Positions 15,506-28,500 of a stretch of DNA of 64,000 nucleotides are shown one piece after another. The first letter of the stretch is position 1. Every line of letters starts with the position of its first letter. Position numbers and translations under genes: made by a program. Below the pieces are notes generated by a model. The model did no database searches, had not been told where the DNA came from, and saw only the letters and a list, made by a program, of their open reading frames with translations. Source of the stretch: Rusavskia elegans (Eukaryota; Ascomycota; Lecanoromycetes; Teloschistales; Teloschistaceae); contig SAUG01000015.1 in assembly GCA_011316305.1 (NCBI GenBank), forward strand, positions 62,001 to 126,000, written 5' to 3'.

Positions 15506-16661
15506 TTGTACGTACGGAGCAAGAGATATATGTATCTAGTTCTCTTTTCTGGCTTTATCCCCCACCATCACAGTGAGACCATGATTGCAGATGTTGGGAA
15601 GGGGTGATTTCAGGACAAAAGTATCAAGCAAATATAAGCACGAGGGACTTGAATATTAACACAAAGCGTGTATGGTATAAAGGAAGAGGAGAATCATTCC
15701 ACATAACATGCGCCAAGAAAGCTCGAGAAAGTAGAGAGATTCTTAGCATTACAAGTATCGCCCGTCCAGAGTGTATATATATCACCTCGTCTGCTTGCTG
15801 CTTTAGCATATTCCCTCCGCAGCCCATACTTCTCCCAACCTACCTCGACCGATCATATCAACAGCATCTTCCATGCAAAGCAGTAGCCAAAGTGGCATTC
15901 AAGCAAATCATTAGAAGAATATCCTTCCCAGCATATCAACATATCGAATACCGTTCCGCCTGCGATGGACATTTCATGAGGAATCTGGCAGGAGAGAAAG
16001 AAGCATTTTGTTGTAACAGACGAAGGGATACCGTCCTGACTTTCCCAACATGACTCATCGCGTCTAACGTTATTATGAGTGGAAGCCGTGTGTCTGATCG
16101 AGAGGACGATGCTGGATGGTATTAGTTTTGGAAAACGGAGTATATATATAGGATTATGTCGCTTGCTTATATACAGGTTTGTGAGAAGGACGGGTAGAGA
16201 GGCATCGTTGAAAGTTGAAAAAGAGAGGGATGCTATCTATCGTAGACAGGTGGTTCATCGTGGGATTTCCACAATGTGTAGCATACCGCTATGTGCCAGA
16301 ACTTCTCTCTACTCATAGTATGCATTCGTCAAGAAGAAAAAAAATGGATGTATAGATATATACCCAGTTCATTCACAACCACCACTACTGCCACTATCAA
16401 CAGCATCCATAACAGGATAGGGAGAATATGCTGGAACGAATGAACACCGGAAGGGATCCACCCTCAAGTTACATACAGATCCAAACAAATTATCCTTTCT
16501 TATGTACAGACTTGCCTCAAGATCGTCAACACAGCCCAAAGTACATACTTGACCCTCGTCCGGATTGATGTGGACCCCCATGTACGTACATTATTATCGT
16601 ATTTCGTCCCGCTCCATTATATGAGGAAAAGAAGTGGGGTATCTCAGCCAGAAAGATATTG
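15506..16661. other. Convergent intergenic region
   Basis: About 1.15 kb between two gene ends facing each other. It is AT-richer, with TATATA-like runs near 15775 and 16145, as expected for long 3' UTRs. A 149-codon open stretch at 15604-16053 has no recognisable protein features and was rejected. Confidence 0.4.
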
Positions 16662-19600
16662 TCATCGTGCTGAATTAGAAGTCTGATGTGCTCGCTTGAG
16701 TGCTTGGAGCACCTCTGTTTGAGCATAGGGATTCTCACAGGCGCACTGCAATGTGCTGCCGTCTCTGAAATCGAGGACCACACCTGATGCGAATTCGATC
16801 AGCGTTTTGATTAAGCATAACAGATTCTAGCATGGCGTGCTTACTGTTAGGCAGTTCCTGCTGATCCTGATCGGGCAAATAGGGGGGATTGAACTCGGTG
16901 AAGGGATAGCGTTTAGGTATGATTTTGGAATTCTTTCGATCCAGAAGTGTTAGCATTTCCATCATGGAAAGAACAGTGCCTTTGTTGGAAAACTCACATT
17001 GTCGCTTTTCGAAGCCGAAAGGACCAAGAGTCCCTCATCATCGATCTTCATATGTCTGCGCTTCCACAACAGAGTATCGGGAAACTGGATGTTGACATCT
17101 CCTACCTCAACCGCCAGCGGTTTGATCGTTTCACGGCTCGGCTCGTGGTGTTCGACGATAGCTTCCTCCTTGATGTCTTTTCTTACAGGACTCAGCGCGG
17201 AAGCAATGCTCCGCCGAGATGCTGCCGAGATGTTCGACATTCGTTTGAAAAGCCGACTTTTCCTTGATTCTTTCTTGTCGTCCTTTGATCCGTCCAAGTT
17301 GCTCATACTATTGACTGACAGATCACTCATGGAACGTGGCAAGTCTGGTTCGCTTCCTCTACGACTCGGAGTGGAAGACAGGCGACTTGAGATCGAATCT
17401 CTTCGCGGTAGGTCGCTCTTTTGCGCTGTGCTGGTGGATGACATTGAGCGGGCATAGCGTGGGTTTGGCGGCTTCAGCGGTGACAGAGGAGGCGACGTAG
17501 GCTTCATCGACTGATGCTCAACTGTCAACGGGCTGGGATAGAGGTCGCTTGTTCGAGGTCTGGAGACGTCGTCGGGTACTTCCGATATCCTATTATGAGA
17601 TCCTCTGATAATTCGAGCGGTCACTGAAATGGATTCCGGGCGTGCCTTTCCCGTTCTGGTGGCCACGTCTATCCTGACCACGCTATCTCTCATACTGTCG
17701 AAACTTCGATCTGGGGATCGAGATTTTGCTAGATGGGGCAGTTGGGGTCGGCTTTTCGGATTTTGGGTACTGGACCTGGCGATCTCCGCTGCTGCCTGTG
17801 AAGCGCGGAAAGAGGTCTTGCGAGTGCTGGGGACTACGGGCGAAGAGCCAACAGCCGTTGAGGGAGAGGAGAGCTGAGATGAGGGGCTTGTCGGACGACT
17901 GGACAGTTGCTCAAGCAGTTTAATCCGTTGCGAGATACCTGATGAAACACCGACCTTTTTCAAAGTGGGTGACGAAAGTTGAGCGTCATGTAATGGCGCA
18001 TAGTGAGCGGACGAAGAACGCGCAGAGTATAGGTCTGGTAGCTTAGGCATCATCGGTGGATCATTGCGACGCTTTGGTCTCTTGAGATGGCTCGAGGCAC
18101 TGGCAGGCCTGAGCTCCTCTGTCGACTTTGAGTCCGAGACTGGCCGAGGGAAGACAGGCATTATGGGCGATTTGGAGACTGAAATAGGCTTTGCCTCCTG
18201 AACGGTAGCACTCTTGAGCTCTTCCATGAAGGAGTCATCGGAGAGGAACTGCTCATCCGAATAATCCGGGCTTGAGACCCTCTTTATGGGGCTGACGAGT
18301 CCATGCCTTCGTGCCCGCCGTTCGCGCTGCTCTTTCGGTATGTCGTCTGTTGAGGATCTGGAATCTCTTAAGCTCGCATTCCCTCTTTGTGTTTGGTCTG
18401 GGGCAAGATGCTGGCGTGCTGCGTCTTCATTATGCGAATTTGATAAAGGAGGTTTGGCAATAGCTTTCTCTTCAGGGGCAATAGCCAACTCTTCATCACT
18501 AAGGGGTAGTGGGATCTCATGAGGTATGAGATTATCTGTACTTATATGGACAGGATTTGAGACTCGCGTGTCGAGCGCATCCGAGGGCTCGCTGATCAAC
18601 GGTACTTTGTCCGCCGTTGCTTGCAAAGAGATCTTGCTCTCCGATGATTCGAGTGAATCACGCGGTGCGGTCGACAAAAATACCTCCTCTCCGTGACTGT
18701 CATCTTGGTTTGCGGGAGTCATGTTGGCTATTGGCTGCTCCGCCTTGCATTCATCTGTACCTGATGGCTCAGGGGTGTCGCCTCGACCATCTGATAGAGG
18801 GTGTTCGGGCTCGGTCAGCGTTCTAGCCCCTGAAATTGACTGGTCATGGGCGAAGGCATCCACTGGTGAACTGTTGATCACTTCATTTGCAGCTATCGGG
18901 TCGGTATTGCTAGGAGTCTCCTCTTCGCCACTGACAGATGATGCTTGAGTTGACGGGCCGTCAGAAGCCTCCAAAACCGAGATGGGCGAGACCTCGAAAC
19001 TTTCTGATACACCCTTGTCTACATTTTGCGGTCCGACGTGAACGAGATCAGGATTGCGATCCAGTGCGTCGATTCTTTCTTGTAAAACGTCAGTAGTGCT
19101 GTCGTCTGCTGGCGACAGATCAGGTAATGTTGCAGTCAAGGATTCGCGCTTGCCGAGGTCGCAAGAGGGCTGGACTGGGTGGCCTTGTACCTCTTCTACT
19201 TCAGCGAGTTCCTGGGCCCTTCTAGCTGCTAGTTGCTTCTGACGAAGCTCCAAAGCTTTTTTGAGTCTGCGTTTCTCGGGCGTCATAGCAGAAGTTCTGG
19301 TTTCCGCTAGCTGTAGCTGCTTTGGTAGTCCAGCAGGCAAAGGGGGCGGTGTCTCTTTGGGGACGATGGGCGAGGTGGGTTTCTGAGAAGGAAGTGGGTC
19401 TTCAAGCGTCTCTGCAGTTGGCGGACGAGCTTTTGTCGACTGAGATCTCGCAGGCGCTTGCTTCCTGGCAGCCAAGCGGACCCCGTTAGGCAATGTCGAG
19501 ACTGGTCGTATTGGCCGTGACCGATCTTGGCTGTGAAAGCCAGCAGATGAGTCCAAGGATGGTCGAGGCCCTAATTTGAGCTTGTGTTTGGACTCATGTG

Positions 19601-20509
19601 TTGTATGCGTACTTCTGACCGAAGGCCTGGTGGACTGGATAGAAGGTCGCCCTTCAGCACTTGGCCTCGAATCAAGGAAGGTATCCTCCAAAGCATTCCT
19701 TGTCGTGGCTTTGTCCTCCGTACGTTCGTTGGGTATAGGCGGAAGAGCTTTGTCTATATTTCGTACTCTTGTAGGCGAGGTGGATCCTCTGTGTTCGATC
19801 GAGGGCTGGGCAGTGGTCGCTTTGGCAATAGAGAAGCTATCGGTCCTTTCGGGTCGATTGTGTAGGGCAGGGGTGCCATTGAAATTTCGCTTCTCTTCCT
19901 CTGCCGGCTCGGCGTCGGTAGCAGGCGGCGGATATTCACCGATATCCTCAGCAATGCCGGAAAGCCCTCGTTGCCTCAAAGAATCGCTAGAAGATTTGAT
20001 AGAAGCGGAGGCGGTGTGAAGCGAGCATGCTGCAGAAAGGGCGACATCGTTGAGTCCCTTGGCGGATGTGAAAGAGAAGATGGTGTCGTGTGGGGTGAAA
20101 TGCTCGGTAATTGCTTGGAAGTGAACGGCGACTCGAGCTAAGGACAGAATTGTCAGCGAGTCAAGAGGGGGCCGTTGGGTATTAATTGTACATACCTCGT
20201 AGCACACGTGAAGTTCCCTCGGGAATGTATTTGAGTATGACCTTCCTCCTCCTATAATGTACAAAACCATAGAGAGGAGATTGGTCGTCGTACTGGGCAA
20301 CGGTGTCCCGTATATCCACGACTCCACCGCTGCCTCTGTTGAGCAGAGTTACTCCATCTCGGGTGGCATATTTGAGCAGAAACCTGCATGGGAGTTATTT
20401 ATTGTGGGATGGTGGGAGTCAGGGGAAGTTCGTACCACCCTCCTCCCTCGGCCAGGGCGGAATGGAAGGCCTCATTGATATCTGTGGCATCCAAGCCATT
20501 GAGTGACAT
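16662..20509 (-). CDS. ADF-H-domain protein with long disordered middle and C-terminal PH-like domain
   Basis: Five exons, 20509-20436, 20383-20196, 20137-16998, 16932-16845 and 16783-16662, join in frame to 1,203 residues. The first 130 or so residues resemble an actin-depolymerising-factor homology domain of the coactosin/drebrin type: INEAFHSALAEGGGWFLLKY, LYGFVHYRRRKVILKYIPEG, ARVAVHFQAITEHFTPHDTI. About 900 Ser/Pro-rich, probably phosphorylated residues follow, with a charged coiled-coil-like stretch (KKALELRQKQLAARRAQEL). The last 110 residues look PH-like: NIQFPDTLLWKRRHMKIDDE, YLPDQDQQELPNSVVLDF, STLQCACENPYAQTEVLQAL. The inferred role is an actin-linked scaffold at membranes or the cortex. 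I know similar ascomycete proteins only as uncharacterised. It is head-to-head with the OHCU decarboxylase gene. Confidence 0.8.
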
Positions 20510-20956
20510 AGCGCACCTTCATGAGAGGTCGGATGCTCTTTCTCGGTAAAGTGGTTGGAGCTGTCCCTTCTGGGCTGTTGTGTTGGTTCCCTTGGTTGGT
20601 CGGCAGGGCGGCAATAAAGTAGGAGATGTTGAGGGGGGTGAAGGATCGAGAGAATCAGATGGATGGCATGCTGGATGAATAGGATAGGGCGATGAAGGTA
20701 TCAAGAGATACAGCATCAGATGTTCATTACAATAGTCTACGGGCAGAATTCATTCCTCGTCGCGAGAGTGATAAAAGGTGAGTGGAAAAGAGGTGCCCCC
20801 CTAAGGTAGTCCTTGACTATAATACTAGCGCGATATAGCCGCAACGTGAGCCCCTCCACCTGGGTATCAGTACATATCTCCTATTTCCTGCCTATTATGG
20901 ACTTATCCACCCAGACATCCATCATCGACTTCATGCTTGACATCGTTGTGTGAGCG
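20510..20956. promoter_or_regulatory. Divergent promoter of ADF-H protein and OHCU decarboxylase genes
   Basis: The 447 nt between divergent starts should hold both promoters. Nothing else coding was seen. No specific binding site could be assigned. Confidence 0.4.
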
Positions 20957-21618
20957 ATGGAGACCGCCGACCAGCTACCAGCTCTCGCGACAATCCCCCA
21001 TCTACCGACGGCAGAGCGTGCTATCCTTCTGGATCGACTTTTCGAACCATGTGTTCCTCTGCACACCCTGTCGCTCAGCTTGCTGCAGGGAAACACATTT
21101 GCATCCTACGATGAATTAATTGGCAGCATTGGCCTACAGCTGACCGCGCTGGCAAACTCGAACTCAACAAGTGATAGCGCCTGGCTACAGAGCATCCTGG
21201 CTGCCCACCCTCGCTTGGGTCAGAGCAAGGTCGAAAGCAGTCAGAGTCGATCAGAGCAGGCGCAGCTGAACACTGGAAGCGAATCATCCGCCCAATCTTT
21301 AACCGAGCTCAATCTTCTCTATGAACAAACCTTCCCCGGATTGAGATACGTGTGCGTACGGTGGAGGCTGCACTCCGAGCTTACATGTAATGATGCCTTG
21401 CAGTGCGTTTGTGAATGGTCGAAGCAGAGCTTCCATCATGGATGATATGAAGACACGTATTGACGCTCGAGATTGGATGGCTGAAGTGCATGCTGCCATC
21501 AAGGTTGGTCCGTCACCATTGCTGCGAAACCTGCAACTGATTCTCTTGGTTCAAGGCAATATGTGATATCGCTAAAGACCGGGCACGAAAGGCCGGCGTA
21601 CAGGACGTCGGTCGCTGA
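20957..21618 (+). CDS. 2-oxo-4-hydroxy-4-carboxy-5-ureidoimidazoline (OHCU) decarboxylase
   Basis: Three exons, 20957-21351, 21404-21503 and 21556-21618, give 185 residues, a normal length for the single-domain enzyme. The diagnostic HPRLG motif near residue 87 and the C-terminal signature LNLLYEQTFPGLRYVAFVNG are present; the latter is rebuilt across the first intron and followed by RSR. Family knowledge: the enzyme stereospecifically decarboxylates OHCU to S-allantoin, the last step of urate oxidation in purine catabolism, usually in peroxisomes. The C-terminus ends VGR, so no canonical SKL-type PTS1 is visible. No urate oxidase or HIU hydrolase gene lies nearby, which is usual for fungi. 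Confidence 0.9.
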
Positions 21619-21805
21619 TACTGCGATTGGGTATCTTCTGCGAGAACATTCGTTCCCCCTAACCAGCTTCCTCGCTATGCTATCACGACCCAGGTAAACG
21701 AACCAAAACACCAAGATGCAATGTTGACCCAAAGCATCGTTGCAATGTAAGTGCACCACTCTGTACACCAGACCAGACATAACCCCCAGGTACGCCCAAC
21801 GCCAC

Positions 21806-22633
21806 CTATACACCATGCAAGCCGGGTAATCTTTCTACCTGCTGGCCTTTTCCTACCTTGACGTCCATGTCGTCTGCCGTGGGTCCATCTTTCCAGGGAC
21901 GGCTATAGTCCTCTATGCCACCGCCGAAGGGACAAAGCGAATCGTAGTCTTCGATATCGTCGTCGGTGCTCTCCAAATCGTTGAAGTTGCTGTATACATC
22001 ATTTCCTTTGTCATCTGATTCCATATCGTCTTCACCGAAGTGGACTTCCTCCTCGTCGAAAGCGTCGTAGTTCGAGGGTCCTAGAGGCGAGGGCAAGGGA
22101 GGTGTATAGCCTTGGGGTAAGCAGCCCTTAGGTGAAGGTTCTCTTGGGGTGCGAATTCCTTCGGTGACAAGGTCGATTTCCACGTGATCTGACTCTGTTT
22201 CTGTTCGAAGCGTTGTCAAGAGGTTGACCTCCTTATGTCCAATGTGTCTCGCTGTCCTTCTGATTCGGATGGAGTTGAGGATCGCAGCGCGCCGCAAAGG
22301 ACTTCGTACGCGGAACCTGGGCCGCGCCCATGGGCCTAGCCTTTGAGTCCTGCGGCTACTGTTGATGTGGGTCGCTGGACTTGCGTACGGTTGGGAGAGT
22401 CTTGAAGTGACGAGATCGACACGCAGTCTTCGCTTCTTTCTCTGGGTGTCAACTAAGTCTTCCCCTTCCACATCCGACTGAGGTCGAACTCTCTTGAGAT
22501 TTGACGGCGAATCGAGTGCTCGACTGGCAAGGGGAAAGGTACTGGGGTTGGTCTGTGGTGGTGCTCTGCAGACAGGAGGGATGATGGCATCCGCGACGCT
22601 GGTGCTTTGGCGAGGTTGCCATTCAATAAGCAT
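21806..22633 (-). CDS. Conserved hypothetical protein, basic N-half and acidic C-half
   Basis: A single-exon gene of 275 residues starting at the ATG at 22633 (MLIEWQPRQSTS). The N-terminal half is basic, with a likely nuclear-localisation cluster QRKKRRLRVDLVTSRLSQPY followed by ASPATHI and RRAAILNSIRIRRTA. The C-terminal third is strongly acidic (FDEEEVHFGEDDMESDDKGN, then DLESTDDDIEDY). I recognise the RLRVDLVTSRLSQPYASPATHI pattern as conserved in filamentous ascomycetes, but no function is known to me. Nuclear location is inferred. Its 3' end lies about 190 nt from the end of the OHCU decarboxylase gene on the opposite strand. Confidence 0.75.
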   Translation of the reverse strand: MLIEWQPRQSTSVADAIIPPVCRAPPQTNPSTFPLASRALDSPSNLKRVRPQSDVEGEDLVDTQRKKRRLRVDLVTSRLSQPYASPATHINSSRRTQRLGPWARPRFRVRSPLRRAAILNSIRIRRTARHIGHKEVNLLTTLRTETESDHVEIDLVTEGIRTPREPSPKGCLPQGYTPPLPSPLGPSNYDAFDEEEVHFGEDDMESDDKGNDVYSNFNDLESTDDDIEDYDSLCPFGGGIEDYSRPWKDGPTADDMDVKVGKGQQVERLPGLHGV

Positions 22634-25524
22634 GTCGAATCTCGTCTTGATTTTCCATGCCCAGATCACGGTGGGTGCATCGTGGGGGTGAGCAGTATGG
22701 GGTAAGCATGTGGGTGGTGTGGCAGGTTATAATACTGATGCACCAAGGAGTCCGTGCCATCCACAAGAACGAAGAATTTTCCGGGGCCCCAAAGGATGGG
22801 AGCACTAAGGCACAGAATTGTGGGGACCCTGCTTATAGTCGATGCAGCCAACGAATGAGACGGGCTTCAATGAGCGTTGGCCGGCATGGCAGTTATATTA
22901 GTCTTGAATAGATGCTATGTCGAGCCAGCAATCCAAACCAAAAGACGACAGACAAGCCGAGGAGTCCAAGCGTTAAGAAATTGACCGAGTACTCGGGGAA
23001 AAGGCTTCCCCGGGAAGTGGTGCTGGCTGGTGATGGCCTACTTTAGGCCGGGGATCGACATCCAGCAGCGTCAACGTTTACGAAGCACCATTAAGCCTGA
23101 GGATCTCCTCCTATGGAAGCTAGACTTTCATGGAAATTGCCGTCAACAAGGAGGATATACGACTGTGTGAAAGAAGAAACAAGGGCAGCAGGCAGACTGG
23201 AAGCTCAAGGCCTACAAGATGATGTCTGATATTGTACGGGGTATGCAAGACATGGCTTCCTCCGGCCCCTGATGTATGACTTCTTGTCTGCAAATCACGG
23301 CTGGGGGATTCAGCGTCCAGATCTGGCCGGGCTCGCGTGGCGTGAACCAGGATCACGATGACGATCATGCCAAGCGTGTATGGGGTACAGCTGATGGCGG
23401 CTTGACAAAGGCGGCCAGAAAGCTTGCACTAGAGGCCGCATTGCAGCAAGGGCAGGTTGGAGATTCCCTTGTCCCTGTTCCCATGTACTCATGATCATCG
23501 AATAGAAACGACGAGGAGATGGTCAAGAATATTAATAGCAACAAGACGTTGGGCTAACTTCAATCAATAACCACGCAAATTGTCGAAGTTAGCGCTCTTC
23601 CCCTACACCCGACTCGCTGGTCCCTGCGGTCCACGGAGCGAAGGTGTAACGGCCTGTGTGCTCTCGCTCCGTGGATCAAGCGTGCAGGCGCCACATGGAA
23701 TGATCGACATTGGTCCCCAAGGACGACCGGCTGGGCTGGAGATCTTCTCCTTGGACCACCTTATCCGAACTGCACGCTTTCGGGAGCCCCTTAGGGCACT
23801 TTAGTCTCCAGCGGGTGACTGCTATGTGTTTGCAGTCTTCGTCATTCGCCCTTGTGGCAATCGCCACAACGAATCAGCCCGCATCGCCAGGCCTCTAAGC
23901 AATTCTTCCCGATAGCCTGTCACTAGATAATGTCAGCATCATTGACTTTCATGCACCATTCCAACGTGTTTCATCCTCAGCAAGCCCCCAAATCAGACGC
24001 AGGTCTGACAGGAGTACAAGGCAGAATGATCAACCTACAATTATGATACCGCTGTACGAGTATATTTCCGCGGACTTGTCTGTAAACATTGGCCACGCCG
24101 ATCTACGTCACTCATACTCAAGTTTCCTGGTGATCGTCACGCACTAGACGGCTACCAGTACTATACAAACGTTGAGACGGCATGCCTCAACAAGCGAACC
24201 AAGAATACTCTAAAGCTTTTGACGATAAACAATAGTATCGCGCTGATCACCTTGCTTAGCAGACATGATATTCCGATGCCATTATTATTGCAAACTTCAC
24301 TTGTCCCCGGGAGAGAAAGCGGGTGGCTCGTAGTTCCGACCCTGCAGGAAAGCTACCAGCTGCTCCAGGTTGTTTTGGCGACAGCACAGCCTCATATCCA
24401 AAGATCCGCTCAAGTTTCTCGATCTTCAACGTCCAAGAACCGACAACTGTTGAAGCAGCTTTGCGAGTGACCTTCAAGCGCACACGAAAATCTGACTCTT
24501 GATCACGATAGGTATAGAAAGCCGATTGCATGCATACCGCGATGGCTCGCATCACACGCTCAGAGCCAATTGAGCCACGTAGGACTGAGACGCATAGAGT
24601 TTGTCTCGACTCAAAGCATATATACTAGCATCATGAAAGACCTGTCTCTCCGCGGTTTCCTTGTTTCTGCGGAGGGGGCAGAACCACAGGACAAGTACAC
24701 AAAGCAGAGCAAGCTTTTGCCGAGATGTACGGGGGCCTGTATACCATGTCACCGGTTGAGGGCGATTGGATTGTAGTCGATTCGAATAGTCGATGCGAAT
24801 GGAAGTAAGTTAATGTAGGTTCTGGAATCGACAGACTGGTCAGGATGATAACAGAGTATCATTTACCGAGACTATTATTCGATGATGAGGATCTCAACAT
24901 TCAGCGCTTGTGCAGAAGAAAAGATATCAAGGTTTCTTGGTAAAGAATGGCCCCCTCGACGAAAGACGCTTCGGTGAGATTGCAGACCTCAAATGATTGT
25001 TACTGGATCATTACATATCGAACGGAAGTCTTACCGTGGTCGGTACGCCTTATGCCTACCACCAAGATGCATCCTCGTACTGGCTCCAACCGACGCACCG
25101 GGTACTATGGTGAAGTGTGTCGGATATTAATCGTCCATCAGCTAGTGATAAGAAGTTTCCACGATGATATCTGAGTGTCGTTGTTCAGGATGGAGCCACG
25201 AGTAAGATGAAGAAGGAGACATGGGGAGTCTTTCCAAAAAGAATCAACTGTTCAAACCCACTTCGAGAGTTCGAGACATGGACAAGCACGGACCAAAGAA
25301 GATGACGTCGATCCCGCTGCCAAGACGGGGGCTTTATTGGAGCCGGCATCGTTGGTCGGCGTTTGCCGGAGGTCTTTGTTTTCTATCAATCACTTCACCA
25401 TCCTATCATCCTATATCTCTCAATCCCTACGATCCTCTGTTTCTGGAAGCCCCTCCGCCGAAACTCTGAAACCTACCTGATCTCGGGAACGTTCGCCTAT
25501 GCAGTGCGATTGGATCTCGAGAGT
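22634..25524. other. 2.9-kb gene-poor divergent intergenic region
   Basis: No protein model could be supported on either strand; all open stretches are under 100 codons with no family match. It must contain promoters for the genes starting at 22633 (-) and 25525 (+). A perfect 12-bp inverted repeat lies at 23630-23675. Confidence 0.4.
23630..23675. repeat. Perfect 12-bp inverted repeat with 22-nt spacer
   Basis: TCCACGGAGCGA at 23630-23641 is matched exactly by its reverse complement at 23664-23675. It could form a hairpin in RNA or act as a binding site. It lies in the middle of a large intergenic region. Confidence 0.6.
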
Positions 25525-28500
25525 ATGGCCTCGGGTGCAATGGCCGACCAAACACCCAACATCAGAATATCCTCAAGTGGAGGCGCGGAAAATCCGGACT
25601 CCTACTCAAACAATCACGTCGAAGTCGACTTCATAACACCCAAAGTCAAGGCTAGAGGTCCTGCAGAAGGTGCCCTTACATTCGCCAAGTATTCCACGAG
25701 GCTGACGTTACTAATCTTGGATCTGCAGCAAGGTTGACGGCAAATGGTAAAAGCTTTCCTAACAAACTCGTTCGTAACGTCTCGAAGGATGCTACTGCCA
25801 CTACCCAAAGACTGAATGGCAGGAAGGATTCGCAACAACTCATCGACCCTTTATCCCAAGTAAGCCTGGGTCGAGAACACCACCTTTTCCCACTGTGGCT
25901 TATCCTCTTCAATTGTACAGCATATCATCCACCGGACCATTACGCCGAACATGTCACAGGGTGAGGAGCAAAGGCTTCGGGCCGGCACAACTCCTGAGGA
26001 ACCAGGCACTTCAGAGCCAAGCGCGTCTGGTCGTACATCGTCCGAGCCGACAGTGTCAAGGGCTGATATCTCAGGAACGGGCCTAAAGGATAAGAAGTAA
26101 GCCCTGCATTGGACACCCTAAGCGGGCGCGGTTCGGCACCTTCTAATCCCCAGTGAACACTTAGCATTGGGAACGTCGGTGTGCTGATGTGTTGCATGTG
26201 CACAGGAAAGGGGTCAAGTTTCTCAGCCGGTTTATTGGATCCAAGAAGAAAGAACCGGACCCAGAACCAGATGAGGACGACTCGCAGATGGGAGAAAAGC
26301 TCATAGAGGGCACTGATGCCGATGTTTTCTCTCAGCCAGTGGGTGCAAACGGTTTCATTCCACGTTTTCCCGCCCCGCCTAAATATATCAAAGTCCGCTC
26401 TCATGGGAAGAAAGACAAAGACTTCAATAGGCTATTCCTAGCACAGCAGTTAAGAGGTCGTACAGGGGTAGAAATCGCACAAGCCGGCGGCAGACTGGTA
26501 AAAGCCGAGGCATATAAGGGCGGTGATCCTAAGAAAGATGGCAATGCGATATGGGCCATGGGGTTCTCCAAGGATGGAAAGTACCTTGCTGCTGGAGGGC
26601 AGGACTATCTGGTCAGAATTTGGTCGGTCATTTCCACCACTGAGGAGCGTCGAGCGCACGAGGTGGATGAGGACGCAGTCGGCAAGGAAGGGGAACATGT
26701 TCGCCTGAATGCACCCGTCTTCAGATCCAAGCCATTGCAAGAGTACGAGGGTCACACGGCCAGTGTACTGGACTTGAGCTGGAGCAAGAATAACTTCCTC
26801 CTCTCATCTTCAATGGACAAAACCGTTCGCCTGTGGCATGTCAGCAGGTTAGAGTGCTTGTGCTGCTTCAAACATAGTGATTTCGTCACATCCATCCAAT
26901 TTCACCCACGAGACGACCGCTTCTTCCTGGCAGGATCCTTGGATTCTAAGCTTCGTCTCTGGAGCATCCCGGACAAGAGTGTGGCATACTGGAATCAACT
27001 GCCGGATCTTATAACGGCCGTTGCCTTTACGCCGGACGGCAAAACAGCTGTAGCAGGCTGCCTGAATGGGCTCTGCCTTTTCTACGAAACGGAAGGACTG
27101 AAGTATCAGACACAGATCCATGTAAGGTCCGCACACGGGAAGAACGCAAAAGGAAGTAAAGTCACTGGCATCCAGGCGATCAATTTTCCAGCAGACGATC
27201 CAAACGGCGAAGTCAAGATCCTGGTCACAAGCAACGATTCTCGAGTGCGAGTCTACAACCTGCGGGACAAAGGACTCGAGATCAAGTTGAAAGGAAACGA
27301 GAATACCTGTAGCCAGATACGTGCGTCTTTCAGCGAAGACGCAAGATACATTATATGCGGTAGTGAAGATAGGAAAGCCTACATCTGGCCAACAGGCCCA
27401 CTGGACACAGACAAGGACAAGAGGCCGGTAGAATCATTCGAAGCTCATTCAGCAATCGTTACGAGCTCCCTCATGGCTCCAACGAGGACCAGACAGCTCC
27501 TAAGCGGTTCGGGTGATCCCTTGTACGATCTCTGCAACCCTCCTCCCGTTACACTTATCAGCCGATCAGAATCTCATTCCTCAAGAGCACCTACCGACCA
27601 CGGTAACGCAGACAGTAGCCTCTTCGCCACACCCGCGATCAACGCATCCGAGTTCGAAAAAGCTAATAAGCCCGAAGAGTCTCCAGCATATGTCGCCCGT
27701 TCAGCTCACCCTGGTGGCAACATCATCGTCACGGCCGACTACATGGGCCACATCAAAGTCTTCCGCCAGGATTGCGCCCACCAGAAACGTCTTCTCAATG
27801 ATACCAAATTCTCGAAGAAAATGCTCGGCCGCGCCAACTCGGTAGCCACTCGTAATAGCAATCGCTCTCACCGCGACTCCCTCGGTTCCAACTCTCAACA
27901 TCCGTCTTCGGACCGCATCCTCTCCTGGCGCCAGTCTATAACGAACAACAACAATCCGAGTCTCGACAGCTTCCGAAACGCTCCAAACCGCAGCGCCTCT
28001 CCTCGCAAATCGCTACCCGCGTCCTCACCTGCTCTCCGTCATAACAGTCATCCATTCCAGACAAATCCGTCCTTCTCGACCATCAATCAAAGTCCCTCAC
28101 CACCGAGCTTGCACCGCTCCTCTGCCGACGACACCAATAGTCCCAACAACAAGGACAGCAACATCAATAAAAACGGAAAATCCCCAAGAACCTCCAACAA
28201 CACCGACGGTCCCGCCGACAACAACAACGAAAATCACAAAGCCTACCCCCACCTCGACAGCCCAGAATCCAACCCCCTGATGCTCCAAGGCGATCAATCC
28301 TACCTCTTCTGGAACAAAGCCGCTTACCGCGCTCAAGCGGCTTCGGCCAGCCAAACCCACAGCACCCACCATCAGCATCGACGGCAGCGCTCGGATGGCG
28401 GCACGACGGAAAGAACGGAGGACAGTAGCAGGAACAGCACCGGCAGTGCAGGGCATCTGGGTGTTCCGATTGCAAGGGAGATGAGCAGTGTGAGTGTTTT

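Noticed and set aside
15604..16053. 149-codon open frame on the plus strand
   Set aside because: It has no good start, low-complexity composition, no family pattern, and lies in a convergent 3' region.
17629..20019. Several plus-strand open frames of 60-150 codons
   Set aside because: They are antisense shadows of the Ser/Pro-rich ADF-H/PH gene; codon bias on the opposite strand creates them.
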